From Candidatus Methylacidithermus pantelleriae (lineage in GTDB: Bacteria; Verrucomicrobiota; Verrucomicrobiia; Methylacidiphilales; Methylacidiphilaceae): a stretch of 64,000 nucleotides of DNA. The stretch spans positions 24,286 to 88,285 of the forward strand of contig NZ_CAJNOB010000067.1 in NCBI RefSeq assembly GCF_905250085.1, in the 5' to 3' direction. Positions 29,560 to 38,900 of this stretch are shown in pieces. Under the pieces are notes generated by a model. The model did no database searches and was not told where the DNA came from. It worked only from the letters and a program-made list of their open reading frames with translations. The position numbers and the translations under genes were made by a program. Numbering within the stretch: position 1 is the first letter of the stretch; every line of letters starts with the position of its first letter.

Positions 29560-30114
29560 TTACGTCTGTTGTCTTTCGGGAATCAGGCCGTTTTTTCGGG
29601 CATAGGCAAAAATCCCACCGGCTTCAATCACGGGCGCTAAATCCCCTAAAGGCCGTAAGGGATAGGTATGGTCCCCACAGCGAAGGATGCCTGTATCGAG
29701 ATTGACCTCGACCCATTGCCCGGTACGAAGGATATCACAAAGACGTTGGCACGACTCACAAGGGTAAAGAGCCCCTGTCGCAATGCAGTTTCGAAAAAAA
29801 ATCCGCGCGTAACCCGCGGCTACGACCACCTTGCAACCGGCTGCTCCCAAAGCGATAGGAGCATGTTCTCGGGAGGAACCGCATCCAAAGTTTTTCCCAG
29901 CAATGAGGATAGGAAACTGCGTCTTGGTTTTCCCTGGTTCGACGAAGCGGACCGGATACTCTCTTTCGGGTAAACCACTAAGCGCAAAGCTTCCCAGTTT
30001 CTCATACTCTTCCGGAATGGTGGGAACGAGCATGAGATGGGCAGCAGGGATGATTTGGTCTGTGTCAATGTTATCCTTTACAACATAAGCAGGCCCTTGG
30101 AAGATCCGTTCCAT
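29560..30114 (-). CDS. leuD: 3-Isopropylmalate dehydratase small subunit
   Basis: LeuD is the small subunit of the isomerase that interconverts 2- and 3-isopropylmalate. The protein starts MERIFQGPAYVVKDNIDTDQ, which holds the family core DNIDTDQIIPA. It continues with ILIAGKNFGCGSSREHAPIA (the GSSREHA signature) and VAAGYARIFFRNCIATGALY. From ATG 30114 it has 184 residues. A start at 30123 adds three residues. The start codon shares the CATG at 30112-30115 with the start of the divergent M20 peptidase gene. The large subunit LeuC is not adjacent. Confidence 0.9.
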   Translation of the reverse strand: MERIFQGPAYVVKDNIDTDQIIPAAHLMLVPTIPEEYEKLGSFALSGLPEREYPVRFVEPGKTKTQFPILIAGKNFGCGSSREHAPIALGAAGCKVVVAAGYARIFFRNCIATGALYPCESCQRLCDILRTGQWVEVNLDTGILRCGDHTYPLRPLGDLAPVIEAGGIFAYARKNGLIPERQQT

Positions 30115-31324
30115 GCCCCCCATTAGTACGCGTTCTGGAACCAATAGCAAGAAGGAGAGACGTTTCAGGGCAACCGGAAGGGTTCTTTCCCCCTCAGAAA
30201 TCTTGCAACGCCTAATTGCCATTCCCAGCGTGAACCCGGACTGTGACCCTGGGGAGCAAGCGGCAGGAGAAGGGAAACTTGCGTCCTACTTAGCTGAATT
30301 TCTGAAGCGATTGGGGGCTAAAGTCAGTTTGCAAGAGGTTCTCCCGGGAAGACCTAACGTGATTGCTGTCTGGGAGGCAGCCTCGGATGCTCCGCATCTG
30401 GTTTTTGCGCCGCATACGGACACCGTTGGAGTAAAGGGAATGACCATAGATCCCTTCCGTCCCGTTCGAAAGAACGGGCGGATTTACGGGAGGGGAGCTG
30501 CGGACACCAAAGGTCCGATGGCGGCAGTGCTTTGGGCTCTTCAGATGTGGTCAAATCAAAAGGGAAAGATCCGGGATCGTCTCCGAGTGAGTTTTGTGGG
30601 ACTGATGGGGGAAGAAGCCGGTAACGAAGGGGCGATCGCGCTCGTGCAAGGGGGATTTCAAGCACGGCTGGTGGTTGTGTGTGAACCAACCGATCTTCAA
30701 GTTGTCTATGCCCACAAAGGGGCTCTTTGGTTTAAGCTCCGAGCCATCGGGAAAGCTTGCCATGGGTCAACGCCGGAACGCGGGGTCAATGCCATCGAAC
30801 ATATGGCCTTTCTTTTACCCCAGTTTAAGAAGGACCTCCTTCAAGCCCTTTCGCAGCGGGCCTCTCCTTTAGGAGCTGCCACCCTTAACTTTGGGATCAT
30901 CCAGGGGGGAAGGGCTATTAACATTGTTCCCGACTGCTGCGAGGTCAGTTGTGATCTCCGGTTTCCTGCCTCCTGGAAAGCGCAAGAAATTTGGCAACTC
31001 GTTCGACGCTACATTAACCAAAGCTCCTTTCGTGCGAAAGCCGAGTTAATCCGAAAAGCCCCGGGTTTGGCGACGCGAGCCGACGACTTATGGATTAGAA
31101 TGCTAGCCAAAGCTGGCCGAGGTTTGACTACGGCTCCGTGGTTCTGTGATGCAGCGATCTTTGGGGAAAAAAAAATTCCCTCCGTAGCCTTTGGGCCGGG
31201 TTCCATCGCGCAAGCTCATACGGCAGAGGAATTCATTTTGGAGCGGCAGCTCCAGTCGGGTGCCAGAGCCTACTGGTCATTTTTGCAATCAGTTGCCCAG
31301 TTATCCGGCCAGGATGTGGAGTAA
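30113..31324 (+). CDS. M20-family metallopeptidase/deacylase (ArgE/DapE type)
   Basis: This is a di-zinc hydrolase of the ArgE/DapE/carboxypeptidase G2 group, 403 residues from ATG 30113. Metal and catalytic motifs: FAPHTDTVGV, YGRGAADTKGPMAAVLWALQ, GLMGEEAGNEGAI and VVCEPTDLQVVYAHKGALWF. The dimerisation domain has GKACHGSTPERGVNAIEHM, and the final histidine is in PGSIAQAHTAEEFI. ArgE, DapE and general aminoacylase functions are all possible. The first ~25 residues are not conserved, so the start may be a rare codon further in. It heads the plus-strand run that continues into pyrB with 22 bases between them. Confidence 0.8.
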   Translation: MPPISTRSGTNSKKERRFRATGRVLSPSEILQRLIAIPSVNPDCDPGEQAAGEGKLASYLAEFLKRLGAKVSLQEVLPGRPNVIAVWEAASDAPHLVFAPHTDTVGVKGMTIDPFRPVRKNGRIYGRGAADTKGPMAAVLWALQMWSNQKGKIRDRLRVSFVGLMGEEAGNEGAIALVQGGFQARLVVVCEPTDLQVVYAHKGALWFKLRAIGKACHGSTPERGVNAIEHMAFLLPQFKKDLLQALSQRASPLGAATLNFGIIQGGRAINIVPDCCEVSCDLRFPASWKAQEIWQLVRRYINQSSFRAKAELIRKAPGLATRADDLWIRMLAKAGRGLTTAPWFCDAAIFGEKKIPSVAFGPGSIAQAHTAEEFILERQLQSGARAYWSFLQSVAQLSGQDVE

Positions 31325-31346
31325 AAAATCCCGATTGGGCTCGAAG

Positions 31347-32288
31347 ATGAAAAGCTCGGTCCCATTCCGGTGGCAACGGAAGGATCTGGTGGGGTTGCGG
31401 GATTTGGAACGCTGGGAGTTGGATCTCATCCTCGATCGGGCCTTCCAGGTCCGGAAACGGCCGAAAGACCCCCACGAGCTTCCACTTGCCGGAAAGACGG
31501 TCGTGCTTTTTTTCGTAGAACCCAGCACGCGAACCCGGATTTCCTTTGAGATTGCAGCCAGACGATTGGGAGCCAACGTGTTGGCCTTGGAAGGGGGGAC
31601 GTCTTCCCTTCAAAAAGGGGAGACTCTTTTGGACACCGTACGAAATCTCCAAGCTTTCGATGCGGATATCGTGGTTCTTCGGCATTGGGCTGCGGGAACA
31701 CCCACCGTTTTGGCCCGCCGTTTGCAGCTGGCTGTTGTCAATGCAGGGGACGGAGCGCACGAACATCCCACGCAGGCGCTGGCCGATCTTTTTACGATCC
31801 GAGACCGACTTGGCCAAATCGAAGGGGTCCGAGTTACCATTGTCGGGGATATCCTTTATAGCCGGGTGGCCCGGTCCAATCTCTGGGGATTACTCAAGTA
31901 CGACGCAAAGGTAACGCTTGTAGGACCCCGGACGCTTCTGCCCCGGTCCTTTGGGGATCTTCCGATACGATTGACCCACTCGTTAGAGGAAGGAGTAGAG
32001 GGGGCACAGGTCATTCTTCTTTTGCGCATCCAACATGAGCGACATAACCAGATGCACTTCCCTTCCCTTGCTGAGTATGTGCGACTCTACCAGTTGCGGC
32101 CGTGCCATCTCAAGAAAGCCCATCCCGAGCTTCTCATCATGCACCCAGGTCCGGTTCATCGTAACGTCGAGCTTTCTGACGAGCTTTTCCACTCATCCCA
32201 TTCGGTCATTTTGGAACAGGCAGCCAACGGGATTACAGTACGGACTGCCATACTGGAAGTCCTAGCGGAGCGTTTGCCAGCCAGATGA
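31347..32288 (+). CDS. pyrB: Aspartate carbamoyltransferase catalytic subunit
   Basis: PyrB joins carbamoyl phosphate and aspartate in pyrimidine synthesis. The 313-residue product has the carbamoyl-phosphate motif FFVEPSTRTRISFEIAARRL, the second binding segment NAGDGAHEHPTQALADLFTI, and the C-terminal LIMHPGPVHRNVELSD. The ATG at 31347 gives the family length. An ATG at 31314 would overlap the M20 stop. The stop overlaps the pyrC start as ATGA. No pyrI regulatory subunit follows. Confidence 0.95.
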   Translation: MKSSVPFRWQRKDLVGLRDLERWELDLILDRAFQVRKRPKDPHELPLAGKTVVLFFVEPSTRTRISFEIAARRLGANVLALEGGTSSLQKGETLLDTVRNLQAFDADIVVLRHWAAGTPTVLARRLQLAVVNAGDGAHEHPTQALADLFTIRDRLGQIEGVRVTIVGDILYSRVARSNLWGLLKYDAKVTLVGPRTLLPRSFGDLPIRLTHSLEEGVEGAQVILLLRIQHERHNQMHFPSLAEYVRLYQLRPCHLKKAHPELLIMHPGPVHRNVELSDELFHSSHSVILEQAANGITVRTAILEVLAERLPAR

Positions 32289-33583
32289 AGGGCCGATCCT
32301 ATCTCTGCATCCGTGGGGGAGAGGTGATCGATCCGGTTCGGCAACGAAGGGAGCGAAAGGATCTTTATATCGCGCAGGGTCGCATCGTAGACCCAGCCAC
32401 TCTGGAACCCGATATCCCTTGGCGCATTGTGGAAGCGGAGGGCAAGCTTGTCTGTCCCGGATTGATTGATCTCCACGTGCACGTCCGAGAACCGGGACAA
32501 GCCTACAAGGAGACTTTGGAAAGTTGTTCGCTCTCGGCAGCCTCGGGTGGCTTTACAACCATTGTCGCTATGCCGAATACCTCTCCTCCACTGGACACTC
32601 CCCAGGCTGTGAGATGGCTTCTCGAACAGAGCCAGAAACGTTCCGCGGTTCGGATCCTTCCGACCGGGTGCCTCACGCGGGGACGCCAGGGGAAGGAACT
32701 AGCACCGATGGCGGCATTACGGGAAGCTGGAGTTGTTGCCTTTACCGACGATGGGGATTGCGTTCAAAACGCAGAGCTCATGCGAAGAGCTCTCGAATAC
32801 GCGGCTATGCTTGGGGTTCCGGTACTGGATCATTGCCAGGAAAAAACGCTGACCGAAGGTGCTGTGATGAACGAGGGGTATTGGAGCTCAGTTCTAGGGC
32901 TCAAAGGATGGCCATCGGTCGCAGAAGAGCTAATGGTGGCACGGGATATTTTGCTTGCGGAACACTGCCAGGCCAGGGTCCACTGCCAACACCTGTCCAG
33001 CCGGAACTCGGTTCGATTGATCCGGGAAGCGAGGTTGCGCGGTGTTCCCGTTACGGCAGAAGTGACACCCCATCATTTGGCACTGACCGAAGAATGCCTC
33101 AAGGAGTTCGATCCTCTCTACAAGGTTAACCCTCCCTTGCGAACCCGTTGGGATTGCCAGGCCCTTGCCGAAGCGGTTGCCGAAGGAACGATTTCAGTCC
33201 TTGCGACCGATCATGCACCCCATGCTCCTCATGAAAAGGAAGTCGAACTCGACTTGGCTCCGTTTGGTATGATTGGCTTATCCACCGCGCTGGGTGTTTA
33301 CGGCCGAGTTTTTGTGGAGACCGGGCTACTGAGTTGGGAGGGTGTAGCCAACCGGTTGACCGTCGGCCCCGCTCGGGTGCTCGGACTTCCCGATCCTCTT
33401 TTGGAACCCGGCCGGGTAGCCGATCTTGTGATCGTGGATCCTGACATTCGCTGGCAGGTGGACGATCTTTCTTTCAGCGGGCTTCAGGGAAAAAGCCCCT
33501 TCTGTGGGATGGAGCTCCTAGGAAAGGTCATTCTCACTATGGTGGAGGGAAAAATCGTATGGCCGAAGCCAGAGGATTTCTAG
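32285..33583 (+). CDS. pyrC: Dihydroorotase
   Basis: PyrC cyclises carbamoyl aspartate to dihydroorotate. This is the type I bacterial form (432 residues). The zinc motif DLHVHVREPGQAYKET comes early. The CL...GKELAPM region, the metal histidines in VLDHCQEK and ARVHCQHLSSRNS, and the catalytic ATDHAPHAPHEKEVE are all in order. The C-terminus includes FSGLQGKSPFCGMEL. The ATG overlaps the pyrB stop, and the last 25 bases overlap carA, so pyrB-pyrC-carA are tightly coupled. Confidence 0.95.
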   Translation: MKGRSYLCIRGGEVIDPVRQRRERKDLYIAQGRIVDPATLEPDIPWRIVEAEGKLVCPGLIDLHVHVREPGQAYKETLESCSLSAASGGFTTIVAMPNTSPPLDTPQAVRWLLEQSQKRSAVRILPTGCLTRGRQGKELAPMAALREAGVVAFTDDGDCVQNAELMRRALEYAAMLGVPVLDHCQEKTLTEGAVMNEGYWSSVLGLKGWPSVAEELMVARDILLAEHCQARVHCQHLSSRNSVRLIREARLRGVPVTAEVTPHHLALTEECLKEFDPLYKVNPPLRTRWDCQALAEAVAEGTISVLATDHAPHAPHEKEVELDLAPFGMIGLSTALGVYGRVFVETGLLSWEGVANRLTVGPARVLGLPDPLLEPGRVADLVIVDPDIRWQVDDLSFSGLQGKSPFCGMELLGKVILTMVEGKIVWPKPEDF

Positions 33584-34770
33584 CGCTTGAAGATGGGTCG
33601 GTGTATCGGGGCCGTTTTCTTGGTGTCTCCGGCAGCGTAGTAGGGGAGGTCTGTTTCAATACCGCGATGACGGGTTATCAGGAAATCCTGACGGACCCCT
33701 CCTACCGGGGACAAATCGTTGTGATGACCTACCCGCACATCGGCAACTATGGAATTAACCCCTGGGATGCGGAGTCAGACCGCCCCCATGTTGCAGGATT
33801 TGTGGTTCATGAACTTTGCCGATCGCCCAGTAACTGGAGGAGTCGGCAGAGTCTTGCTTCTTACCTCAAAGAACACGGAATTTTTGCTTTGGAAGGGGTG
33901 GACACGCGAGCGATCACCAAGCGGTTGCGAGTTTGTGGTTCGCTACGGGGGGTTCTGGCAAGGGAGGAAGAACTCCCATGGCATGAGGCGGTGGATCGGG
34001 CCAGGGCGTGGGATTATGGGCAACACGATTTCGTTCGAGAAGTGACTTGCCGGCAAGCGTATCAGTGGGATCCAGAGGGAATCCAGAGCCAAGCCTGGAC
34101 CTTGAGGCGAGCCAAGGAACTCGGGCCGGAAGGGAACCCAGAGGAGGAGCGATACTTTGAGCCGGTTCCTCCATCAGAGTTTCGTGCCGTCGTGTATGAT
34201 TGCGGAGTCAAACGCAATATCCTTCGGCGACTTCGTCAGGAAGGATTCGAAGTCTGGGTGGTACCCGCCGACACACCGCCCTCGCAGGCCCTTTCCTTAG
34301 GGCCCCATGTAGCCGTTTTTTCCAACGGTCCTGGGGATCCTGCAAGGCTTTCCTACTTGCATGAAATTGCCTCAGGGCTTTTGGGTAAAGTCCCCATTTT
34401 GGGGATCTGTTTAGGGCATCAAATCCTTGCTCATGCTGTGGGCGGACGCACCTTTAAGCTCAAATTCGGCCACCGGGGAGCTAACCATCCCGTCCAAACT
34501 CTGGCGACCGGCACCGTTTGGATCACCTCCCAAAATCATGGATTTGCTGTGGACCCCCAATCGCTTCCTCCGGGTTTGGTGGAGGTCACGCAGCGGAGCC
34601 TTTACGACGGGACGTGTGAGGCTTTGGAGTTTACGGAAGTCCCGGCCTTCTCGTTGCAGTACCATCCGGAAGCTTCTCCGGGCCCACGGGATAGTACGGG
34701 GATTTTTCGTCATGTAAGGGAATGGGTGAAATGTCCTGAGAAACGCTACTTTGGCAGGAAGGAGTGTTAG
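33559..34770 (+). CDS. carA: Carbamoyl-phosphate synthase small subunit
   Basis: CarA is the glutaminase that feeds ammonia to CarB for carbamoyl phosphate. The N-terminal CPSase small domain has CFNTAMTGYQEILTDPSYRG and GINPWDAESDRPHVAGFVVH. The C-terminal class I amidotransferase has the nucleophile in ILGICLGHQILAHAVGG and the His-Glu end in FSLQYHPEASPGPRDST. It has 403 residues. Start ATG at 33559 overlaps pyrC by 25 bases. carB is not in the window. The stop lies just before the trpD start. Confidence 0.95.
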   Translation: MAEARGFLALEDGSVYRGRFLGVSGSVVGEVCFNTAMTGYQEILTDPSYRGQIVVMTYPHIGNYGINPWDAESDRPHVAGFVVHELCRSPSNWRSRQSLASYLKEHGIFALEGVDTRAITKRLRVCGSLRGVLAREEELPWHEAVDRARAWDYGQHDFVREVTCRQAYQWDPEGIQSQAWTLRRAKELGPEGNPEEERYFEPVPPSEFRAVVYDCGVKRNILRRLRQEGFEVWVVPADTPPSQALSLGPHVAVFSNGPGDPARLSYLHEIASGLLGKVPILGICLGHQILAHAVGGRTFKLKFGHRGANHPVQTLATGTVWITSQNHGFAVDPQSLPPGLVEVTQRSLYDGTCEALEFTEVPAFSLQYHPEASPGPRDSTGIFRHVREWVKCPEKRYFGRKEC

Positions 34771-34775
34771 GCCCG

Positions 34776-35897
34776 GTGAACAATTCTCAGAGGACGGAGT
34801 TTAGAGCCCATCCGGACGGGAAAGGATGGGAAGCGTGTGAGCTAGGGAAAGAACTGGTCCCGGAGCAGATGGAATCACTTGCGCGTTGGCTGTACGATCC
34901 TGAGGTCCCCGAGGAGGCGAAGATGTCCTTTCTATCTCGTTGGGCTTGCCGGGGGGAGACCCCAAAAGAAATGGCTGCGCTGGCCCGGGAACTTTTGCGA
35001 GACTCCCTTCCTCTTCCTATTCGCGGATTTTGGGAAGGGCGCCCCATTGTGGATACTTGTGGTACGGGAGGAGGAGGCCTCTGCCTTTTCAATGTCTCGA
35101 CGGCTGCGATGTTTGTATGTGCGGCAGCCGGGCTTGTGGTTGTCAAGCATGGCAACCGAGCAGTGACCAAACGGTGTGGAAGTGCTGATGTTTTAGAGGC
35201 TCTTGGACTTCCCGTGGAGCTTGAACCGGACGAGCTTGTCCGTTCCTTGCAGGAGATCGGAATGGGGTTTGTATATGCTCCAAAGTATCATCCTGTGCTG
35301 GCTCGGCTTTCTGGGCTACGGCGCCGCATGGGATTAGTAGGACAAAGAAGTGTCTTTCATATGCTAGGTCCTCTTTTGAATCCCGCCCGCCCGGCCGTTC
35401 AGCTGGTCGGGGTATTTGCGCCCGAACATGTGACTAAGATGGTGGGAGCTCTTCGGGAACTGGGGTGCCAGCAGGCCGTCGCTGTCTATGGAATTGACCA
35501 GGAAGGAGTGGGACTGGGAGAAATGGGGACCAACGGTGAGGGTGTCCTTGCGGGTCTTCCATGGGAGAAGGTTGCTTTGGCCATCAAAAGCTGGGCCCAA
35601 CGACGAGCTTACCATGGATCGGCAAAGGAGGTGCTGGTTTCTCATCCCGAGCAAAGTGCTCGAATGATCGAAGAGATTTTTTGCGCTCGGCAAAAGGGGT
35701 TTGCGCGGGGGTTGGTTGTTGTCAACTCTGCCTTGGTGCTTCTCGCTGCCCGGCAGTGCCAGAGTTTTGAGGAAGGAGCCGAGCAAGTGGAAGAGATCTT
35801 GGACCGGGGGCTTGCTCGAAAAAAGCTCGAGGATGCGCGCCGTTTTTACGCTTCCGTGCGTCGTTCCGCTAAGAACTCACTCGAGTTGTCCACATAG
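34776..35897 (+). CDS. trpD: Anthranilate phosphoribosyltransferase
   Basis: TrpD transfers phosphoribose to anthranilate in tryptophan synthesis. The PRPP loop is IVDTCGTGGGG, followed by the signature VVKHGNRAVTKRCGSADVLE and later LGPLLNPARPAVQLVG. The product is 373 residues, slightly longer than the ~340 usual because of an N-terminal tail. A GGAAGGAG lies 11 bases before the GTG at 34776, which I prefer over the GTG at 34764 that abuts it. Why a tryptophan gene sits between carA and a helicase is not clear; no other trp gene is close. Confidence 0.88.
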   Translation: MNNSQRTEFRAHPDGKGWEACELGKELVPEQMESLARWLYDPEVPEEAKMSFLSRWACRGETPKEMAALARELLRDSLPLPIRGFWEGRPIVDTCGTGGGGLCLFNVSTAAMFVCAAAGLVVVKHGNRAVTKRCGSADVLEALGLPVELEPDELVRSLQEIGMGFVYAPKYHPVLARLSGLRRRMGLVGQRSVFHMLGPLLNPARPAVQLVGVFAPEHVTKMVGALRELGCQQAVAVYGIDQEGVGLGEMGTNGEGVLAGLPWEKVALAIKSWAQRRAYHGSAKEVLVSHPEQSARMIEEIFCARQKGFARGLVVVNSALVLLAARQCQSFEEGAEQVEEILDRGLARKKLEDARRFYASVRRSAKNSLELST

Positions 35898-35910
35898 AGA
35901 GGACCCGCGT

Positions 35911-38900
35911 GTGACACAGCGCAGGACGGGTTGGGAAAACTTTCATTTTCTGATTCGGGAATGGTTCCAACGGGAAATCGGGGAGCCTACCCTTGTGCAG
36001 AGACGCGCCTGGGAAGCTATCGAAAAGCAAGGGCCGGTTCTCGTGGTTGCTCCCACCGGATCGGGTAAAACACTGGCCGGATGGCTTGGTTTACTGAACC
36101 GGCTGGTCCAGAGGTGGCAGGCGGGAAGGTGGGCCGAGGGGCCTTCGGTTCTCTATATCTCTCCCCTTCGGGCGTTAAGCTATGACCTTTGGCGGAACTT
36201 GCAAAAACCGCTCCGGGAGTGCGAGGATGCTTTTCGAAGGCAAGGGCTTTCCTTTCCCCCCGTTTCGGTTTCCGTGCGCACGGGAGATGCCACAGCCGCT
36301 GAAAGGGCTCGGCTGGTGAGAAAACCTCCCCAGATCTTGGTAACGACCCCCGAATCATTGTATCTGCTGTTGGGGGGCTCAAGAGGTCGATCCCTATTGA
36401 GTCGGGTAGAAACGGTGATCGTGGATGAGCTTCATGCTTTGGTGGGGACCAAACGGGGAGCCCATCTTTTTCTCTCCTTGGAACGACTGGCTCGGCTGCG
36501 AGGAGGTCTTTTGCAGCGTATCGGGCTTTCGGCCACGGTCCATCCTTGGGAGGAGGCAGCCCGTTGGCTCACCGGCCAGCAAGAGGGGGAAAAGGAAGTC
36601 ACTGTTGTGATGCAGGAGGAGGATCGGAGGCTCGATCTTGCCATCGAGCTTCCCGAGGTCCCGTTAGGATCGGTGGCTTCGACCGAGTTTTGGGAAGCTC
36701 TGTATGACCGGATCGCAGAATTGACCAAGGAGCACGCAACAACCCTTGTCTTTGTCGCCAGTCGCCGGTTGGCCGAGCGGGTTGCTTTTCAATTGGGTCA
36801 GCGGTTGGGGGATTCCGTGGTAGGAGGTCACCACGGGAGTCTTTCTTGGGAAAGACGGCGGCAAGTGGAAGGCCTGCTTCGGGAAGGAAAACTTCGTGTG
36901 GTCGTAGCAACCTCTTCGCTGGAGCTTGGGATCGATATCGGACAGGTGGAGCTTGTGTGCCAAGTGGGTTCTCCCCGTTCCATCACAGCCCTGATCCAGC
37001 GAGTGGGGCGCAGTGGTCATCGACTGGGGAAAACACCCAAAGGTCGATTGTTCCCTCTTTCGCGAAACGAGTTATTGGAAATGGTGGCTTTGATCCGTGC
37101 GGTGCGGCTGGGTGTTCGGGAGAAGTTACCGACGATTGAAGCCCCTCTTGACGTGCTTGCTCAGCAGGTGACGGCGGAAGTCGGAGCTGGGAGTGTTTCC
37201 GAGCAGGAGCTTTGGGAGCTTGTCCGCAGAGCTTATCCCTACCGCGGGCTAACCCGAGAGCTTTGGGAAAAGATGCTCACCCTTCTTTCGGAAGGGTTTG
37301 CGTGGGAGCCGGGCCGGCGCGGAGCTTTGATCCATTGGGAACGCACGGATGGGGTTCTTCGGCCACGCAAACGGACACGATGGGTTGCTTTGGCCAATGC
37401 AGGGGTGATTCCAGACCGGTTTGAGTACGAAGTGGTTACTGAGCCGGAAGGGGATACCGTCGGCACGGTCAACGAGGACTTCGCCATGGAGAGCATGGTG
37501 GGAGATGTGTTTCTTTTGGCTGGGCGATCGTGGCGAGTCCGGCGAGTCGAAAAGGGAAAGATTCGCGTAGAAGACGCCGGCTTTGCAGCTCCATCGATTC
37601 CGTTTTGGCTTGGGGAGGCTCAAGCCCGATCGCCAGAACTTTCGGCCAGTGTGGGAGAATTCTTGGAGTGGGCCAACGAGCAATTCGATAGAGGACCGCT
37701 ATCCCACGGAGTTGCTACGATCACCGAAGAGCTTTGCAACACCTTTGGCCTTTCCGAGGAAGTAAGCCGAGCTCTTTCCGAGCACTTGGCGGCAAGCTAC
37801 GCGGCTTTGGGAGAACTGCCTACTCATCGAAAAGTTATCGTTGAACGCTTCTTTGACCAGGCAGGGGATACACAGCTTGTGTTCCACTGCGTACGGGGGA
37901 TGCGGATAAACCGAGCCTGGGGATTGGTGTTAAGAAAACGCTTTTGCCGTCAATTTAACTTTGAGCTTCAGGCTGCTGCTGGGGAGGACGGTCTTCTTTT
38001 GTCTCTGACGCCTGTGCACAGCTTTCCCTTGGAGGAAGTAGTTGGCTACGTAAAAAGCGATACGGCTCGCTCCCTTTTGGTCCAGGCAATTTTAGATGCC
38101 CCGGTATTTCGGATTCGGTGGCTGTGGAATAGCACAATCGCTTTGGCCGTTCCCCGGAGAAGAAATGGAAAGAAACTGTCGGCACAGCTGGTTCGAATGC
38201 TGGCCGAAGACCTTCTCGGACGGGTTTTTCCTGATCAGCTTGCTTGCTTCGAAAACATCGTGGGAGACCGACAGATTCCGGATCATCCTTTGGTGGATCA
38301 AACGCTTCGAGATGTGCTCGAAGAGACGCTCGATTACCCTGGATTGGCTAGCTTGCTCAAAGACATTGAGTCTGGCAAGATCCGGGTGGTGACTCGGGAT
38401 CTGAGGGAACCTTCCCCCATGGCCTGTGAGTTACTGACGGCTCGTCCGTATGCGTTTTTAGACAATGCGCCGTTGGAGGAGCGTCGCGCTCATGAGGTTT
38501 CCGTTCGAAGATGGTGGGCTCTAAAGGACGCTACCGAACTGGGAACGTTAGACCCGGCAGTGATCCAGAGGGTCTGTCAGGAGGCTAGGCCTTCCGTCAC
38601 TTCCAGTGAGGATCTTTTGATGGCGCTGGAAAGTTTTGCCTGTTGGGAAGCCGACCCATCGTACCAGCCGTTTTTTGACTCACTAGCCCGAGAAGGAAAA
38701 GCGCTTACGGTTGCCACTTGGAATGGGAAAACCCTCTGGGTTTCTTCCTCTCGAGCTCGTCAGTGGGCAGCGACTCTGGGCGAAAAAGCCGGTACTAGCC
38801 TGGCTCGGTTTTGGGATCCACAAGAAGACCCTCAAGAAGCTCTGCAAGAGATCGTAGCGGACCGATTGGCTCTCTTAGGCCCGCGCACGTCCGCCGAAGT

